Shown piece by piece: positions 50,426 to 58,956 of a stretch of 64,000 nt of DNA. Source of the stretch: Bacteroides cellulosilyticus (GTDB taxonomy: Bacteria > Bacteroidota > Bacteroidia > Bacteroidales > Bacteroidaceae). Location: NCBI RefSeq assembly GCF_020091405.1, contig NZ_CP081903.1, forward strand, positions 6,510,501-6,574,500, given 5' to 3'. The first letter of the stretch is position 1. Each line of letters opens with the position of its first letter. The translations under genes and the position numbers were made by a program. The notes under the pieces are model-generated. The model saw only the letters and a list, made by a program, of their open reading frames with translations. It had not been told where the DNA came from and made no database searches.

Positions 50426-51313
50426 TCACTCCAACCGACTCTTAAAAGCAGCCGGCAACTCCGGCATAGCCCCGCTCTGTGTACAGACATAAGCCGAGAC
50501 TTCCACCGCCAACTTATGAGCCTCGGGCACCGGCTTTCCGCTAAGTATGGCAGACGTGAAAGCCGCAGTAAATGAATCTCCCGCACCAACGGTATCGGCA
50601 ACCGGAACCCGTGGTGTATCCTGGAAAGATACAACGCCCGGAGTAAACACATAACTGCCGTTCGTACCGCAAGTCAGAATCAACATTTTCAGGTTATATT
50701 TAGCCAGGAGTATCCAGCATTTATCCTGCAAGTCAATCCCCGGATAGCCGAAGATACGGCTGATAGTAACCAGCTCCTCATCATTGATTTTAAGAATGTT
50801 GCAACGGCTCATAGACTCGCAAAGAATCTCTTTCGTATAGAATCCCTGACGGAGATTGATATCGAAAATCTTTATCTGTTCATCCCCATCGGGCATCGTG
50901 TCCAGAAAACGTTGAATAGTAGCACGACTCACGGGACTGCGCTGAGCCAGCGAACCGAAGCAAACAGCACGGGTAGAAAGAGCCAGACGCTTCAGTTCAT
51001 CCGTAAAAGGAATGTTGTCCCAAGCCACATCTTCCTTGATTTCATAACAGGGAACACCTACGGCATCAAGAGTAACCTGCACCGTACCTGTAGGATAATC
51101 CACCTGCTCTATCTGACAAGTCAGTTTCTTTTGGGCAAAAACATCCAATATTTCCTGTCCGTCAGCATCACGTCCCACTGCACTCACTACACGACTATCA
51201 AAACCAAACTGTGATACATGATAAGCGAAATTGGCAGGCGCACCACCTATTTTCTTTCCTTCGGGCAGCACATCCCAGAGTGCTTCCCCCATTCCTACGA
51301 TAATTTTATTCAT
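50426..51313 (-). CDS. Fructokinase, PfkB family (BT1757-like)
   Basis: A 295-residue PfkB kinase: start IIVGMGEALWDVLPEGKKIGGAPANFAYHV (signature 1 region GGAPANFA), FDINLRQGFY, and signature 2 DTVGAGDSFTAAF with catalytic Asp near residue 245. It should phosphorylate imported fructose to fructose-6-phosphate in the cytosol. It is 27 bp downstream of the MFS transporter gene and forms an operon with it; the pair matches the order of the B. thetaiotaomicron fructan locus as I remember it (BT1757-BT1758). Confidence 0.92.
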   Translation of the reverse strand: MNKIIVGMGEALWDVLPEGKKIGGAPANFAYHVSQFGFDSRVVSAVGRDADGQEILDVFAQKKLTCQIEQVDYPTGTVQVTLDAVGVPCYEIKEDVAWDNIPFTDELKRLALSTRAVCFGSLAQRSPVSRATIQRFLDTMPDGDEQIKIFDINLRQGFYTKEILCESMSRCNILKINDEELVTISRIFGYPGIDLQDKCWILLAKYNLKMLILTCGTNGSYVFTPGVVSFQDTPRVPVADTVGAGDSFTAAFTSAILSGKPVPEAHKLAVEVSAYVCTQSGAMPELPAAFKSRLE

Positions 51314-51340
51314 GATATGATTTATGATTTATGAAAACTA

Positions 51341-52501
51341 TTATTTCTTTATCTTCAAAGTATAGTACAGCAAATAAAGTACTCCGATAGTCATCACGGC
51401 TACTGCACCACTTTGTCCTACGGCATCACTTGCCAATCCCATTGCCAACGGAAAAACAGTTCCACCAAAAAGTCCCATTATCATCAGCCCGGAAACTTCA
51501 TTCTTCTTGCCGGGCATATACAGCAACGCCTGTGAGAAGACAATCGAAAAGATATTCGAGTTTCCGTAACCTATCAGCGCAATGCAAATATAAATAGATG
51601 TTTTTGAATGGAAAGCAAAAAGTCCAATCATTGCCAGTAACATCATAAAACTACTGATAGCAAAGAACAATTTAGCATTCATCCTCCTCAAAATAAAAGA
51701 ACCTGTGAAGCAACCTGCCGTACGGAAAATGAAGTAGAGACTGGTAGCAAACGCAGCGTCATCCAATCCCATACCCAAACGCTCCATTAGAATCTTAGGA
51801 GCAGTAGTATTCGTACCTACATCGATTCCTACATGGCACATGATACCGATGAAAGAAAGCAAAACAAACGGCTTACCCAATAAAGCCAAACACTCACCGA
51901 ACGTAGAAGGTTTTCCTTCCTCTTTCTCCTCGGCAATCTGTGTCTGTCCCAACAATAAAACGGCTATCACAGCTATCACCATATAAATAGGGAACAGCAC
52001 ACGCCAACCCAAACCGAACGACGGAATGGCCTGTGTAGCTCCCCACATAGCAATGTAAGGTGCAAGAAACGAAGCAATCGCCTTTACAAATTGTCCGAAG
52101 GTAAGGCTACTTGCCAGCCGGTCACCTCTCACGATGTTGGAAAGCAGCGGATTCAGTGAAGTCTGCATCAATGCATTGCCGATACCTAATAAAGAGAAAG
52201 AAAGCAGCATCAACGTATAGCTATCACCAAAAACAGGCAATAGCAACGAAGCAAAGGTCACAACCAAACTAAGTAGTACCGTCTTTTTTTGTCCGATACG
52301 GCTCATCAACATACCTGTCGGCACAGAGAAGATCAGGAACCAAAAGAAAACCAGCGAGGGAAAGATGTTAGCCTGAGAATCAGTCAGACCCAAATCTGCT
52401 TTTACATAGTTGGAGGCGATGCCCACCAGATCCACAAATCCCATAGCGAAAAAGCAGAGCATCACAGGGATCAGCTTGGATAACGAAGAATTAGATTTCA
52501 T
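51341..52501 (-). CDS. MFS monosaccharide (probably fructose) importer
   Basis: A 386-residue inner-membrane protein with about 12 TM helices of the FucP/GluP-like major facilitator type (FFAMGFVDLVGIASNYVKADLGL, the loop MLMSRIGQKKTVLLSL, NALMQTSLNPLLSNIV). Context with fructokinase and GH32 enzymes suggests that it imports fructose released in the periplasm. Its promoter carries the shared direct-repeat operator at 52588-52616 and a -7 box at 52550-52557. The divergent neighbour is the epimerase-like gene. Confidence 0.9.
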   Translation of the reverse strand: MKSNSSLSKLIPVMLCFFAMGFVDLVGIASNYVKADLGLTDSQANIFPSLVFFWFLIFSVPTGMLMSRIGQKKTVLLSLVVTFASLLLPVFGDSYTLMLLSFSLLGIGNALMQTSLNPLLSNIVRGDRLASSLTFGQFVKAIASFLAPYIAMWGATQAIPSFGLGWRVLFPIYMVIAVIAVLLLGQTQIAEEKEEGKPSTFGECLALLGKPFVLLSFIGIMCHVGIDVGTNTTAPKILMERLGMGLDDAAFATSLYFIFRTAGCFTGSFILRRMNAKLFFAISSFMMLLAMIGLFAFHSKTSIYICIALIGYGNSNIFSIVFSQALLYMPGKKNEVSGLMIMGLFGGTVFPLAMGLASDAVGQSGAVAVMTIGVLYLLYYTLKIKK

Positions 52502-52532
52502 TGTTGTATGGTATTAATTTAAGTATTTCTTG

Positions 52533-52557
52533 CTCGGGAAAGCACGTTGCAAAGGAA
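52533..52557 (-). promoter_or_regulatory. Core promoter and leader box of the MFS/fructokinase operon
   Basis: -7 element TTCCTTTG on the minus strand (52550-52557; one mismatch to TAnnTTTG) next to CTCGGGAAAGCA (52533-52544). The block from 52530 to 52564 recurs with two mismatches at 55534-55568 before the periplasmic GH32 gene. Confidence 0.6.
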
Positions 52558-52587
52558 GCGAATATCAAGGCAACAGGATAACAATCT

Positions 52588-52616
52588 TGTTACAAAGAGT
52601 GGCAATTATGATACAA
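52588..52616 (-). promoter_or_regulatory. Direct-repeat operator A (predicted hybrid-sensor site)
   Basis: On the minus strand TTGTATCA (52609-52616) and TTGTAACA (52588-52595), start to start 21 bp. The conserved C of the upstream half-site lies exactly 60 bp from the last G of the -7 element. Confidence 0.65.
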
Positions 52617-52706
52617 GAATGTTTTTTAAGCGCATTTCAAGGGCATTATTTCTCTTTTTAGCTACATTTGTGGAAAATTATCCAAAGAAACTTTTTAAAC
52701 AACAAT

Positions 52707-53579
52707 ATGGAAACACTCTTTAATGGACGACTCAGCATTGAAGTCTCTGCACATGGAGCAGAGCTATGCAGTATTTTTTCTAACGGAAAAGAATATCTAT
52801 GGCAGGCAGATCCTGCATTCTGGAAACGCCATTCGCCAGTACTCTTCCCGATTGTAGGAAGCGTATGGGAGAATAAATATCGAAACGAAGGCACCACTTA
52901 TGTCCTCACTCAGCATGGATTTGCCCGCGACATGGAGTTCACACTGATATCCGAGGAAAACGATGAAGTCCGCTACCAGCTTGTCAGCAACGAAGAAACG
53001 CTCAAGAAATATCCTTTCCCATTCCGTCTCACCATCGGCTATCGCATTCGCGAGAAGAAGGTCGATGTCATGTGGGAAGTAGAGAATACCGGGGAGAAGG
53101 AAATGCACTTCCAGATTGGTGCACATCCGGCATTCTACTATCCGGATTTCGATGCCGAAACGCAAGAACGGGGGTTCTTCGGTTTCAATAAGAAAAGCGG
53201 ACTGAAATACATACTTATTTCTGAAAAAGGATGTGCCGACCCGGACACCCAATATCCTCTGAAACTGACAAACGATTTGTTGCCATTGGATACACATACA
53301 TTTGACAAAGATGCACTTATATTGGAGGGAAGCCAGGTGCGGCGGGTTACTCTATATAACAAGGAAAAATCCCCTTATCTCAGCCTCCATTTCGATGCAC
53401 CTGTTGTCGGACTGTGGTCGCCACCTGCCAAAAATGCCCCGTTTGTCTGTATTGAACCATGGTACGGTCGTTGCGACAAAGCACATTATACAGGAGAGTA
53501 TAAAGATAAGGATTGGATACAGCATCTGCAACCCGAAGAGATATTCAGGGGAAAATATACCATTGAAATAGAAGAGTAA
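52707..53579 (+). CDS. Aldose 1-epimerase family protein
   Basis: A 290-residue cytosolic galactose-mutarotase-like protein. The start METLFNGRLSIEVS at 52707 was chosen over an in-frame extension to 52668. Motifs: LCSIFSNGKEYLWQADPAFW, RHSPVLFPIVG, HGFARDMEF, and QIGAHPAFYYP with the family His; C-terminal FVCIEPWYGRCD. Such proteins interconvert sugar anomers (LacX/YeaD-like). It is divergent from the MFS gene and fits sugar processing in the fructan locus, though its substrate is unknown. Confidence 0.88.
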   Translation: METLFNGRLSIEVSAHGAELCSIFSNGKEYLWQADPAFWKRHSPVLFPIVGSVWENKYRNEGTTYVLTQHGFARDMEFTLISEENDEVRYQLVSNEETLKKYPFPFRLTIGYRIREKKVDVMWEVENTGEKEMHFQIGAHPAFYYPDFDAETQERGFFGFNKKSGLKYILISEKGCADPDTQYPLKLTNDLLPLDTHTFDKDALILEGSQVRRVTLYNKEKSPYLSLHFDAPVVGLWSPPAKNAPFVCIEPWYGRCDKAHYTGEYKDKDWIQHLQPEEIFRGKYTIEIEE

Positions 53580-53584
53580 AGGAG

Positions 53585-53655
53585 AAGCCGTACCTGGTCC
53601 GTATCTGGTCCAAACGCTTAGGTACGGAGCAGCTACGGAGCGGGTACGGCTTTGA
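53585..53655. terminator. Terminator built of 11-bp repeats between convergent genes
   Basis: AAGCCGTACC (53585-53594) pairs with GGTACGGCTT (53643-53652). Inside are CGTACCTGGTC/CGTATCTGGTC (53589, 53600) and AGGTACGGAGC/AGCTACGGAGC (53620, 53631), each with 11-bp period. It separates the epimerase-like gene from the convergent GH32 gene. Confidence 0.75.
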
Positions 53656-53695
53656 TAAAATTCGGGAACAGAAAAGGAGGAAATATAGACCAATC

Positions 53696-55498
53696 TTATT
53701 TCAACTTATAAACCTTGAATGAACTTACCGCATAGCTACCACCTTTGGCATAGAAGCTGATACGGTTGTAAGGTTCCGAAGGAAACACAAGGTTTGTCAT
53801 TGCGAAACGTCCGTCATCGCCAAACGCTTCAATACTTGATTTATCAACGAAAAGACGTAGCGTCATTTCCGAATTGCCTTCTATCGGGGCAAGAGTCAGC
53901 ACCGGAAAGTCCGGACTGAATGATACGATTCCGCTCTTACTACGATCCATCGCAAACTTCTTCTCTACCAGATTATAGTAAATATCCACTTCTTCTCCTT
54001 TTGAATTGAAAAGTTGGAAGCCAATGACTTCTGCATTTCTGTTCTTAATCGTCATTTCAATTTCATACGTACCTGTATTATCCGAAAGCAGTTTGTCCAT
54101 ATTATAAGTACGGTCCACCTTGAAGGAATGCTTCTTTTCTTCTTTTCCACGCAGTTTCAGCAGTTCTCGCGAAGGGGAAGATTTCAAATAGGTCTCACCC
54201 GCCGAAGTATAGAGGCTCAGATCACGGGGAACAGAATTTGCACTACGATATTGCATGGTAGGCACATCATTGGCATACTGCCAGTTGCTCATCCATGCCA
54301 ATGCGATATGTCGTCCTTCAGGTGCATTACTCCAGGTTACAGCAGCATAATGATCTTTTCCCCAGTCCATCCATTTCGTCATTTTCGGAGATTCATTTAC
54401 GAATGTTTTTCCATCAAACATTCCTACAAAGTACTGGGCAGCACTACCACCGAAAGGTCCTCCCGGATTAATATTACATATCAATACCCATTTTTTCAGT
54501 TCCGTGCCTTCAATAGGTAATTCAATCAGGTCGGGGCATTCCCAAACGCCTCCATGAGCTCCCTGTCCTTCACCGAAACTACTTTCATAAGTCCAGTCTT
54601 TCAGATTGGCCGAAGAGTAGAACTGCATTTCCTGTCCCACAGCAAGAACCATAATCCATTTGTCAGTAGTATCATGCCAGAATACTTTCGGATCGCGAAA
54701 GTCTCGCTGTGTAGAAGTCAGAATCGGATTACGCGCATACTTTTTGAAAGTCTTTCCATTATCAAGGCTATAAGCCATGCTCTGCACCTGGCGTTCGCTT
54801 GCCGAAGTATAGAAAGCGATGATGGCTCCGGCACCGAAACCAGCCGTATTATCCTTATCTACTACGCAAGAACCGCTGAAGATAGCACCGAGTGCATCGG
54901 GGGCGATAGCTACAGGCTGATGTTCCCAGGAAACGAGGTCGGTGCTGGTGGTATGTCCCCAGCTCAGGTTTCCCCAGAATGAACCATACGGATTGTATTG
55001 ATAGAACAAATGATAAACGCCATCTTTATATACCATACCATTCGGATCATTCATCCAGCCATATTGAGGAGTGAAGTGATAAAGCGGACGGAAACTCTCG
55101 CGATTGGATGTATCAAACTCATTGGAAAGTTTCATTTCATCCCAGCAAACAGCCGTATCGGGTATCAACTGAAAGTTGAAGGAAAGTGATTTATCATCAA
55201 ATCCTGAGAGATCTACCGGAACAAAATAGTCCACCTTATTTATAGCCAGACGAACATTCATATTGCGCACTACGTCATTATCTGCTATCATATACAGTTT
55301 TGCTTCCGGAGAAGCCTCTTCCACGGGAAGCAACAAAAATTTCTTCTGGTTCTCAATCTGGACAATACTCTGTCCGTCACCTAAATGTTTAATCACGAAA
55401 GGAGGATTAATAGCCTGACACGAAAAGACAGACCAGATTGTACCTATTATAAAGGTAAGGGTCCATCGCACAGTCCACAAATTGTTTTTTAAATTCAT
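53696..55498 (-). CDS. GH32 fructan hydrolase with DUF4980-type N-domain (BT1759-like, periplasmic)
   Basis: A 600-residue GH32 enzyme. After the signal (FSCQAINPP) comes an N-terminal beta domain of about 110 residues (DUF4980-type). The five-blade propeller carries the catalytic motifs WMNDPNG (nucleophile Asp near 150), FRDPKVFW (about 266) and WECPDL (acid/base Glu near 318), then a C-terminal beta-sandwich (LFVDKSSIEAFGDDGR). No acidic residues follow the Cys, so it is probably periplasmic and exo-acting, releasing fructose from imported oligosaccharides. Operator B and a -7 box lie just upstream. Confidence 0.93.
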   Translation of the reverse strand: MNLKNNLWTVRWTLTFIIGTIWSVFSCQAINPPFVIKHLGDGQSIVQIENQKKFLLLPVEEASPEAKLYMIADNDVVRNMNVRLAINKVDYFVPVDLSGFDDKSLSFNFQLIPDTAVCWDEMKLSNEFDTSNRESFRPLYHFTPQYGWMNDPNGMVYKDGVYHLFYQYNPYGSFWGNLSWGHTTSTDLVSWEHQPVAIAPDALGAIFSGSCVVDKDNTAGFGAGAIIAFYTSASERQVQSMAYSLDNGKTFKKYARNPILTSTQRDFRDPKVFWHDTTDKWIMVLAVGQEMQFYSSANLKDWTYESSFGEGQGAHGGVWECPDLIELPIEGTELKKWVLICNINPGGPFGGSAAQYFVGMFDGKTFVNESPKMTKWMDWGKDHYAAVTWSNAPEGRHIALAWMSNWQYANDVPTMQYRSANSVPRDLSLYTSAGETYLKSSPSRELLKLRGKEEKKHSFKVDRTYNMDKLLSDNTGTYEIEMTIKNRNAEVIGFQLFNSKGEEVDIYYNLVEKKFAMDRSKSGIVSFSPDFPVLTLAPIEGNSEMTLRLFVDKSSIEAFGDDGRFAMTNLVFPSEPYNRISFYAKGGSYAVSSFKVYKLK

Positions 55499-55536
55499 AA
55501 TGTTTTTGGGTATTACATTTAATTAATAATGGGTTG

Positions 55537-55561
55537 CTCGAGAAAGCACTTTGCAAAGGAA
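55537..55561 (-). promoter_or_regulatory. Core promoter and leader box of the periplasmic GH32 gene
   Basis: TTCCTTTG -7 element on the minus strand (55554-55561) and CTCGAGAAAGCA (55537-55548), nearly identical to the MFS promoter block at 52530-52564. The 310-bp gap 55499-55808 holds this promoter, the divergent susC promoter and operators B and C, and no gene. Confidence 0.6.
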
Positions 55562-55591
55562 GCGAATAAAAGGGAAATAGTCTGTCATTTA

Positions 55592-55620
55592 TGTTTCAGA
55601 AGCTAACAAAATTGATACAG
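55592..55620 (-). promoter_or_regulatory. Direct-repeat operator B
   Basis: On the minus strand CTGTATCA (55613-55620) and CTGAAACA (55592-55599), period 21 bp. The conserved C of the upstream half-site is exactly 60 bp from the last G of the -7 element. Confidence 0.65.
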
Positions 55621-55650
55621 GAAGAAAAAAAGGGATATTCAAATATAATT

Positions 55651-55679
55651 TTGTATCAAAATTACCAGTATCCGAAACA
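55651..55679 (+). promoter_or_regulatory. Direct-repeat operator C
   Basis: TTGTATCA (55651-55658) and CCGAAACA (55672-55679), period 21 bp, with the conserved C at 55657 exactly 60 bp before the last G of the susC -7 element (55717). Confidence 0.65.
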
Positions 55680-55709
55680 TAAATTATACTTCCTGTCACA
55701 TAAATTCCC

Positions 55710-55745
55710 TTTCTTTGCAACATCAAAACACTACTCGGGAAAGCA
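55710..55745 (+). promoter_or_regulatory. Core promoter and leader box of the susC operon
   Basis: -7 element TTTCTTTG (55710-55717), then CTCGGGAAAGCA at 55734-55745 in the leader. The leader box is inverted relative to transcription compared with the other two promoters. Confidence 0.55.
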
Positions 55746-55808
55746 TGTTTTGAGAGGTAATCCTCAGCGATTACAAAATGAAAAGCATATTAATTAAAAT
55801 CTAAAAAC

Positions 55809-58800
55809 ATGGAAGGCATAAAAAAAATACTTCTATTTGTACTTGTACTTCTCCTTACAAGTATCACTTCATTTGCCCAACAGATTCAAGTGAAAGGTAC
55901 TATTGTTGATAAATTGAATGGCGAGTCCATTATCGGTGCTTCTGTTGTGGAAGTTGGTCCTGTCAGTAATGGAACGATTACAGACATTGACGGCAATTTC
56001 ACATTATCCGTTACTTCGGGAAGCACATTATCTATCTCTTATATAGGATATAAAACGATTGCAGTAAAAGCTCAGCCAACTTTACGTATTGAGTTGGAAG
56101 AAGATTCACAACTTATTGACGAAGTAGTGGTGACCGGTTATTCTACCCAGCGTAAAGCAGATTTGACAGGTTCGGTTACCGTAGTATCTACCAAATCGTT
56201 GAAAGCGACATCAAGCACTGATCCAATGAAAGCTTTGCAAGGTAAGGTGCCGGGCATGACAATTACATCAGACGGCTCGCCAAGCGGTGTCGGTACGGTA
56301 CGCATTCGTGGTATCGGTTCTTTCAATTCTTCTCAAGATCCTTTGTATGTGATTGACGGTGTACCGACCAATGCTACACTCAATTCACTGAATACTAATG
56401 ACATTGAAAGTATGCAGGTGCTGAAGGATGCAGCTTCGGCCAGTATTTATGGTTCGCGCGCCGCTAATGGTGTTATTATTATAACCACTAAACAAGGTAA
56501 AAAAGGCGATAAAGTTAAAGTAGACTTTTCCGCTAACTTAACGGCTCAGTTCTATACTCCACAGTCCATGATGGAATTATGCAGTACTCCGGAGTATGCT
56601 ACAGCTATGGCACAGGCTGCTTTAAATGATGGTTTAGATCCTGTGGCCTATGCCAGTAACTACGGTCTGAACCTGAATGCTAAAACCGGAATGGGCATTT
56701 CCGTTTATAATCCGGCAACCAAACAATATCAGGATTATGTAGTGAACGGCCTCTATGACGGCTATATCAACCAGTCTAAAACAATGAAATGTTCGAATAC
56801 GGATTGGCTGGATACGATTTCCCGGATTGGCTTTTCTCAGATTTACGATATTTCATTGTCTCATGCCACAGACAAGCGTTCATCCATGTTTTCATTAGGT
56901 TACAAAAAGAATACCGGTATTTTGAAGTATACTGACTTTGAAAATATTTCGGCCCGTATGAATTCTACATATCATGTGAACAAGCATATCAGCGTAGGTG
57001 AGAATTTCACAGTGACTTATACAAATCAGGTCAATTCTTCACCAATGGAGAATGCATTAAAGATGGCGCCTACCGTACCGGTTTATGAAACGGATGGAAT
57101 GACATTTGCCGGACCTGTAGGCGGCATGAGTGACCGCCAGAACCCTTTACGAGAACTCTATCAAAATCGTGACAACCGTTTAGAGGTATGGCGTCTGTTC
57201 GGTAATGCTTACGTAGATATCAAACCTGTTACAGGGCTGGTTCTTCGTTCCAATTTCGGTTTGGACTATGATGCCGCATTCATTCATTCAATGGGATATA
57301 CCTTTCAGTCGGACATCGTGAAGAATGATACGCCAAGTACTACTGTATCTCAAGCCAATGACTTAAAATGGACTTGGTCCAATACAGCCAATTATAATTT
57401 CAAATTAGGAACAGGCCATAGCTTTACCTTGCTTGCCGGCATGGAACTTTTCCGTCAGAAACGCGTGGATATGTCCGGATATGCCGAAGACTTTGCTATA
57501 GAAAACCCTGACTATATGTGGCCGGATGCGTCTACCGGAGTTCAGAAAGCTACCGGCATTGAGAACGGATATTCCTTAGTGTCTTTTTTCGGAAAGGTTG
57601 ACTATAATTGGCAAGACTTGTTATTGGCTTCATTTACTATTCGCCGCGATGGTTCCAGCCGTTTCGGTAAAAACAATCGCTATGGCACATTTCCGGCAGC
57701 GACATTAGGATATCGCATTTCGAAGATGTTGAATGAGGAATGGATTGATGATCTGAAATTGCGTGTTTCTTGGGGTAAAACCGGTAATCAAGCCATTTCA
57801 AATACAGCCCGTTATTCTATCTTTATAGCCGACTATGGACAAGACCGGGTAACTTCTACTGCTTACGACTTATATCTGCAAGGATCAGGCAACTTTCCTT
57901 CAGGCTTTCGTACCAGCCAGGCTGCCAACAACAATTTAAAGTGGGAAACTGCCGTCCAATATAATATTGGTCTTGACTTTGCTTGCTTTCAAAATAGTTT
58001 GTATGGTTCAGTAGACGGTTACATCAAAGATGTAGAGGATATGCTGATTTCTCCGGCTTATTTGGGAGCTATGGGAGAAGGAGGCGCTTCATGGTCCAAT
58101 GGTCCTTCATTGCGAAATTGGGGTATGGAGTTCGCCTTGGGTTATCGCAATTCCTTAAAATGCGGTTTAGGCTATAACATCAATGCAAACCTTGACTTCT
58201 TCCGCAACAAAGTTACTTATCTTCCTTCCACGGCTACAGGCTCGTATGCACATACCACAAAAGAGAATCTGGTAGAAGCCGGTGTGCCTTACGGTTCCAT
58301 AGTGGGTTATGTAGTGGATGGTCTGTATCAGAATAAAGAAGAAGTTTTAGCCTCCGGTCAGGAAAATGCCCGTGTAGGCGGTCTGAAATATGCGGATCTT
58401 GATGGTAACGGTGTGATTAATTCAGATGACCAAACTTGGATATTCAACCCGGTTCCGGACTTTTCTTATGGTCTGAATATCGAATTGAACTATAAGAATT
58501 TTGACCTGGCAATGTTCTGGCAAGGAGTATGCGGACAAGACGTATATAATAACCAAAAGTACCAAACTGATTTTTGGAGTTTGACAGACGCTGGTTCCAA
58601 TAAGGGTAGCCGGTTATTGGAAGCATGGACTGCCGACAATACAAGTTCTACCATTCCTGCACTGACCACCAACAATACAGGTGACGAAGGACGCGCTTCC
58701 AGTTATTTCGTGGAAAACGGTTCATACCTCAAACTACGCTCTTTGCAGTTAGGATACAATGTACCTACATCTTTTCTGTCCAAATTCAAAATGAGTAGCG

Positions 58801-58934
58801 CCCGTTTCTATGTATCGGGGCAGAATTTACTGACAATCAAAAGTAAATCACTGACTTGTGCTGATCCAGAAAACTCCAATTGGGCCTATCCGTTAGCTAC
58901 TTCCATTTCATTTGGTATTCAATTAGGTTTCTAA
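55809..58934 (+). CDS. SusC-family TonB-dependent fructan oligosaccharide transporter
   Basis: A 1041-residue SusC protein: signal peptide (FVLVLLLTSITSFAQ), CarboxypepD_reg-like domain (VKGTIVDKLNGESIIGASVVE, DIDGNFTLSV), TonB box region and plug (IDEVVVTGYSTQRKADLTGSV, KVPGMTITSDG, VRIRGIGSFNSSQDPLYVIDGV), then a 22-strand barrel ending ISFGIQLGF. Full length. With the SusD 22 bp downstream it forms the pedal-bin importer for fructo-oligosaccharides. Controlled by the promoter and operator at 55651-55745. Confidence 0.96.
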   Translation: MEGIKKILLFVLVLLLTSITSFAQQIQVKGTIVDKLNGESIIGASVVEVGPVSNGTITDIDGNFTLSVTSGSTLSISYIGYKTIAVKAQPTLRIELEEDSQLIDEVVVTGYSTQRKADLTGSVTVVSTKSLKATSSTDPMKALQGKVPGMTITSDGSPSGVGTVRIRGIGSFNSSQDPLYVIDGVPTNATLNSLNTNDIESMQVLKDAASASIYGSRAANGVIIITTKQGKKGDKVKVDFSANLTAQFYTPQSMMELCSTPEYATAMAQAALNDGLDPVAYASNYGLNLNAKTGMGISVYNPATKQYQDYVVNGLYDGYINQSKTMKCSNTDWLDTISRIGFSQIYDISLSHATDKRSSMFSLGYKKNTGILKYTDFENISARMNSTYHVNKHISVGENFTVTYTNQVNSSPMENALKMAPTVPVYETDGMTFAGPVGGMSDRQNPLRELYQNRDNRLEVWRLFGNAYVDIKPVTGLVLRSNFGLDYDAAFIHSMGYTFQSDIVKNDTPSTTVSQANDLKWTWSNTANYNFKLGTGHSFTLLAGMELFRQKRVDMSGYAEDFAIENPDYMWPDASTGVQKATGIENGYSLVSFFGKVDYNWQDLLLASFTIRRDGSSRFGKNNRYGTFPAATLGYRISKMLNEEWIDDLKLRVSWGKTGNQAISNTARYSIFIADYGQDRVTSTAYDLYLQGSGNFPSGFRTSQAANNNLKWETAVQYNIGLDFACFQNSLYGSVDGYIKDVEDMLISPAYLGAMGEGGASWSNGPSLRNWGMEFALGYRNSLKCGLGYNINANLDFFRNKVTYLPSTATGSYAHTTKENLVEAGVPYGSIVGYVVDGLYQNKEEVLASGQENARVGGLKYADLDGNGVINSDDQTWIFNPVPDFSYGLNIELNYKNFDLAMFWQGVCGQDVYNNQKYQTDFWSLTDAGSNKGSRLLEAWTADNTSSTIPALTTNNTGDEGRASSYFVENGSYLKLRSLQLGYNVPTSFLSKFKMSSARFYVSGQNLLTIKSKSLTCADPENSNWAYPLATSISFGIQLGF

Positions 58935-58956
58935 TATTTAATATATAGATCAGATT

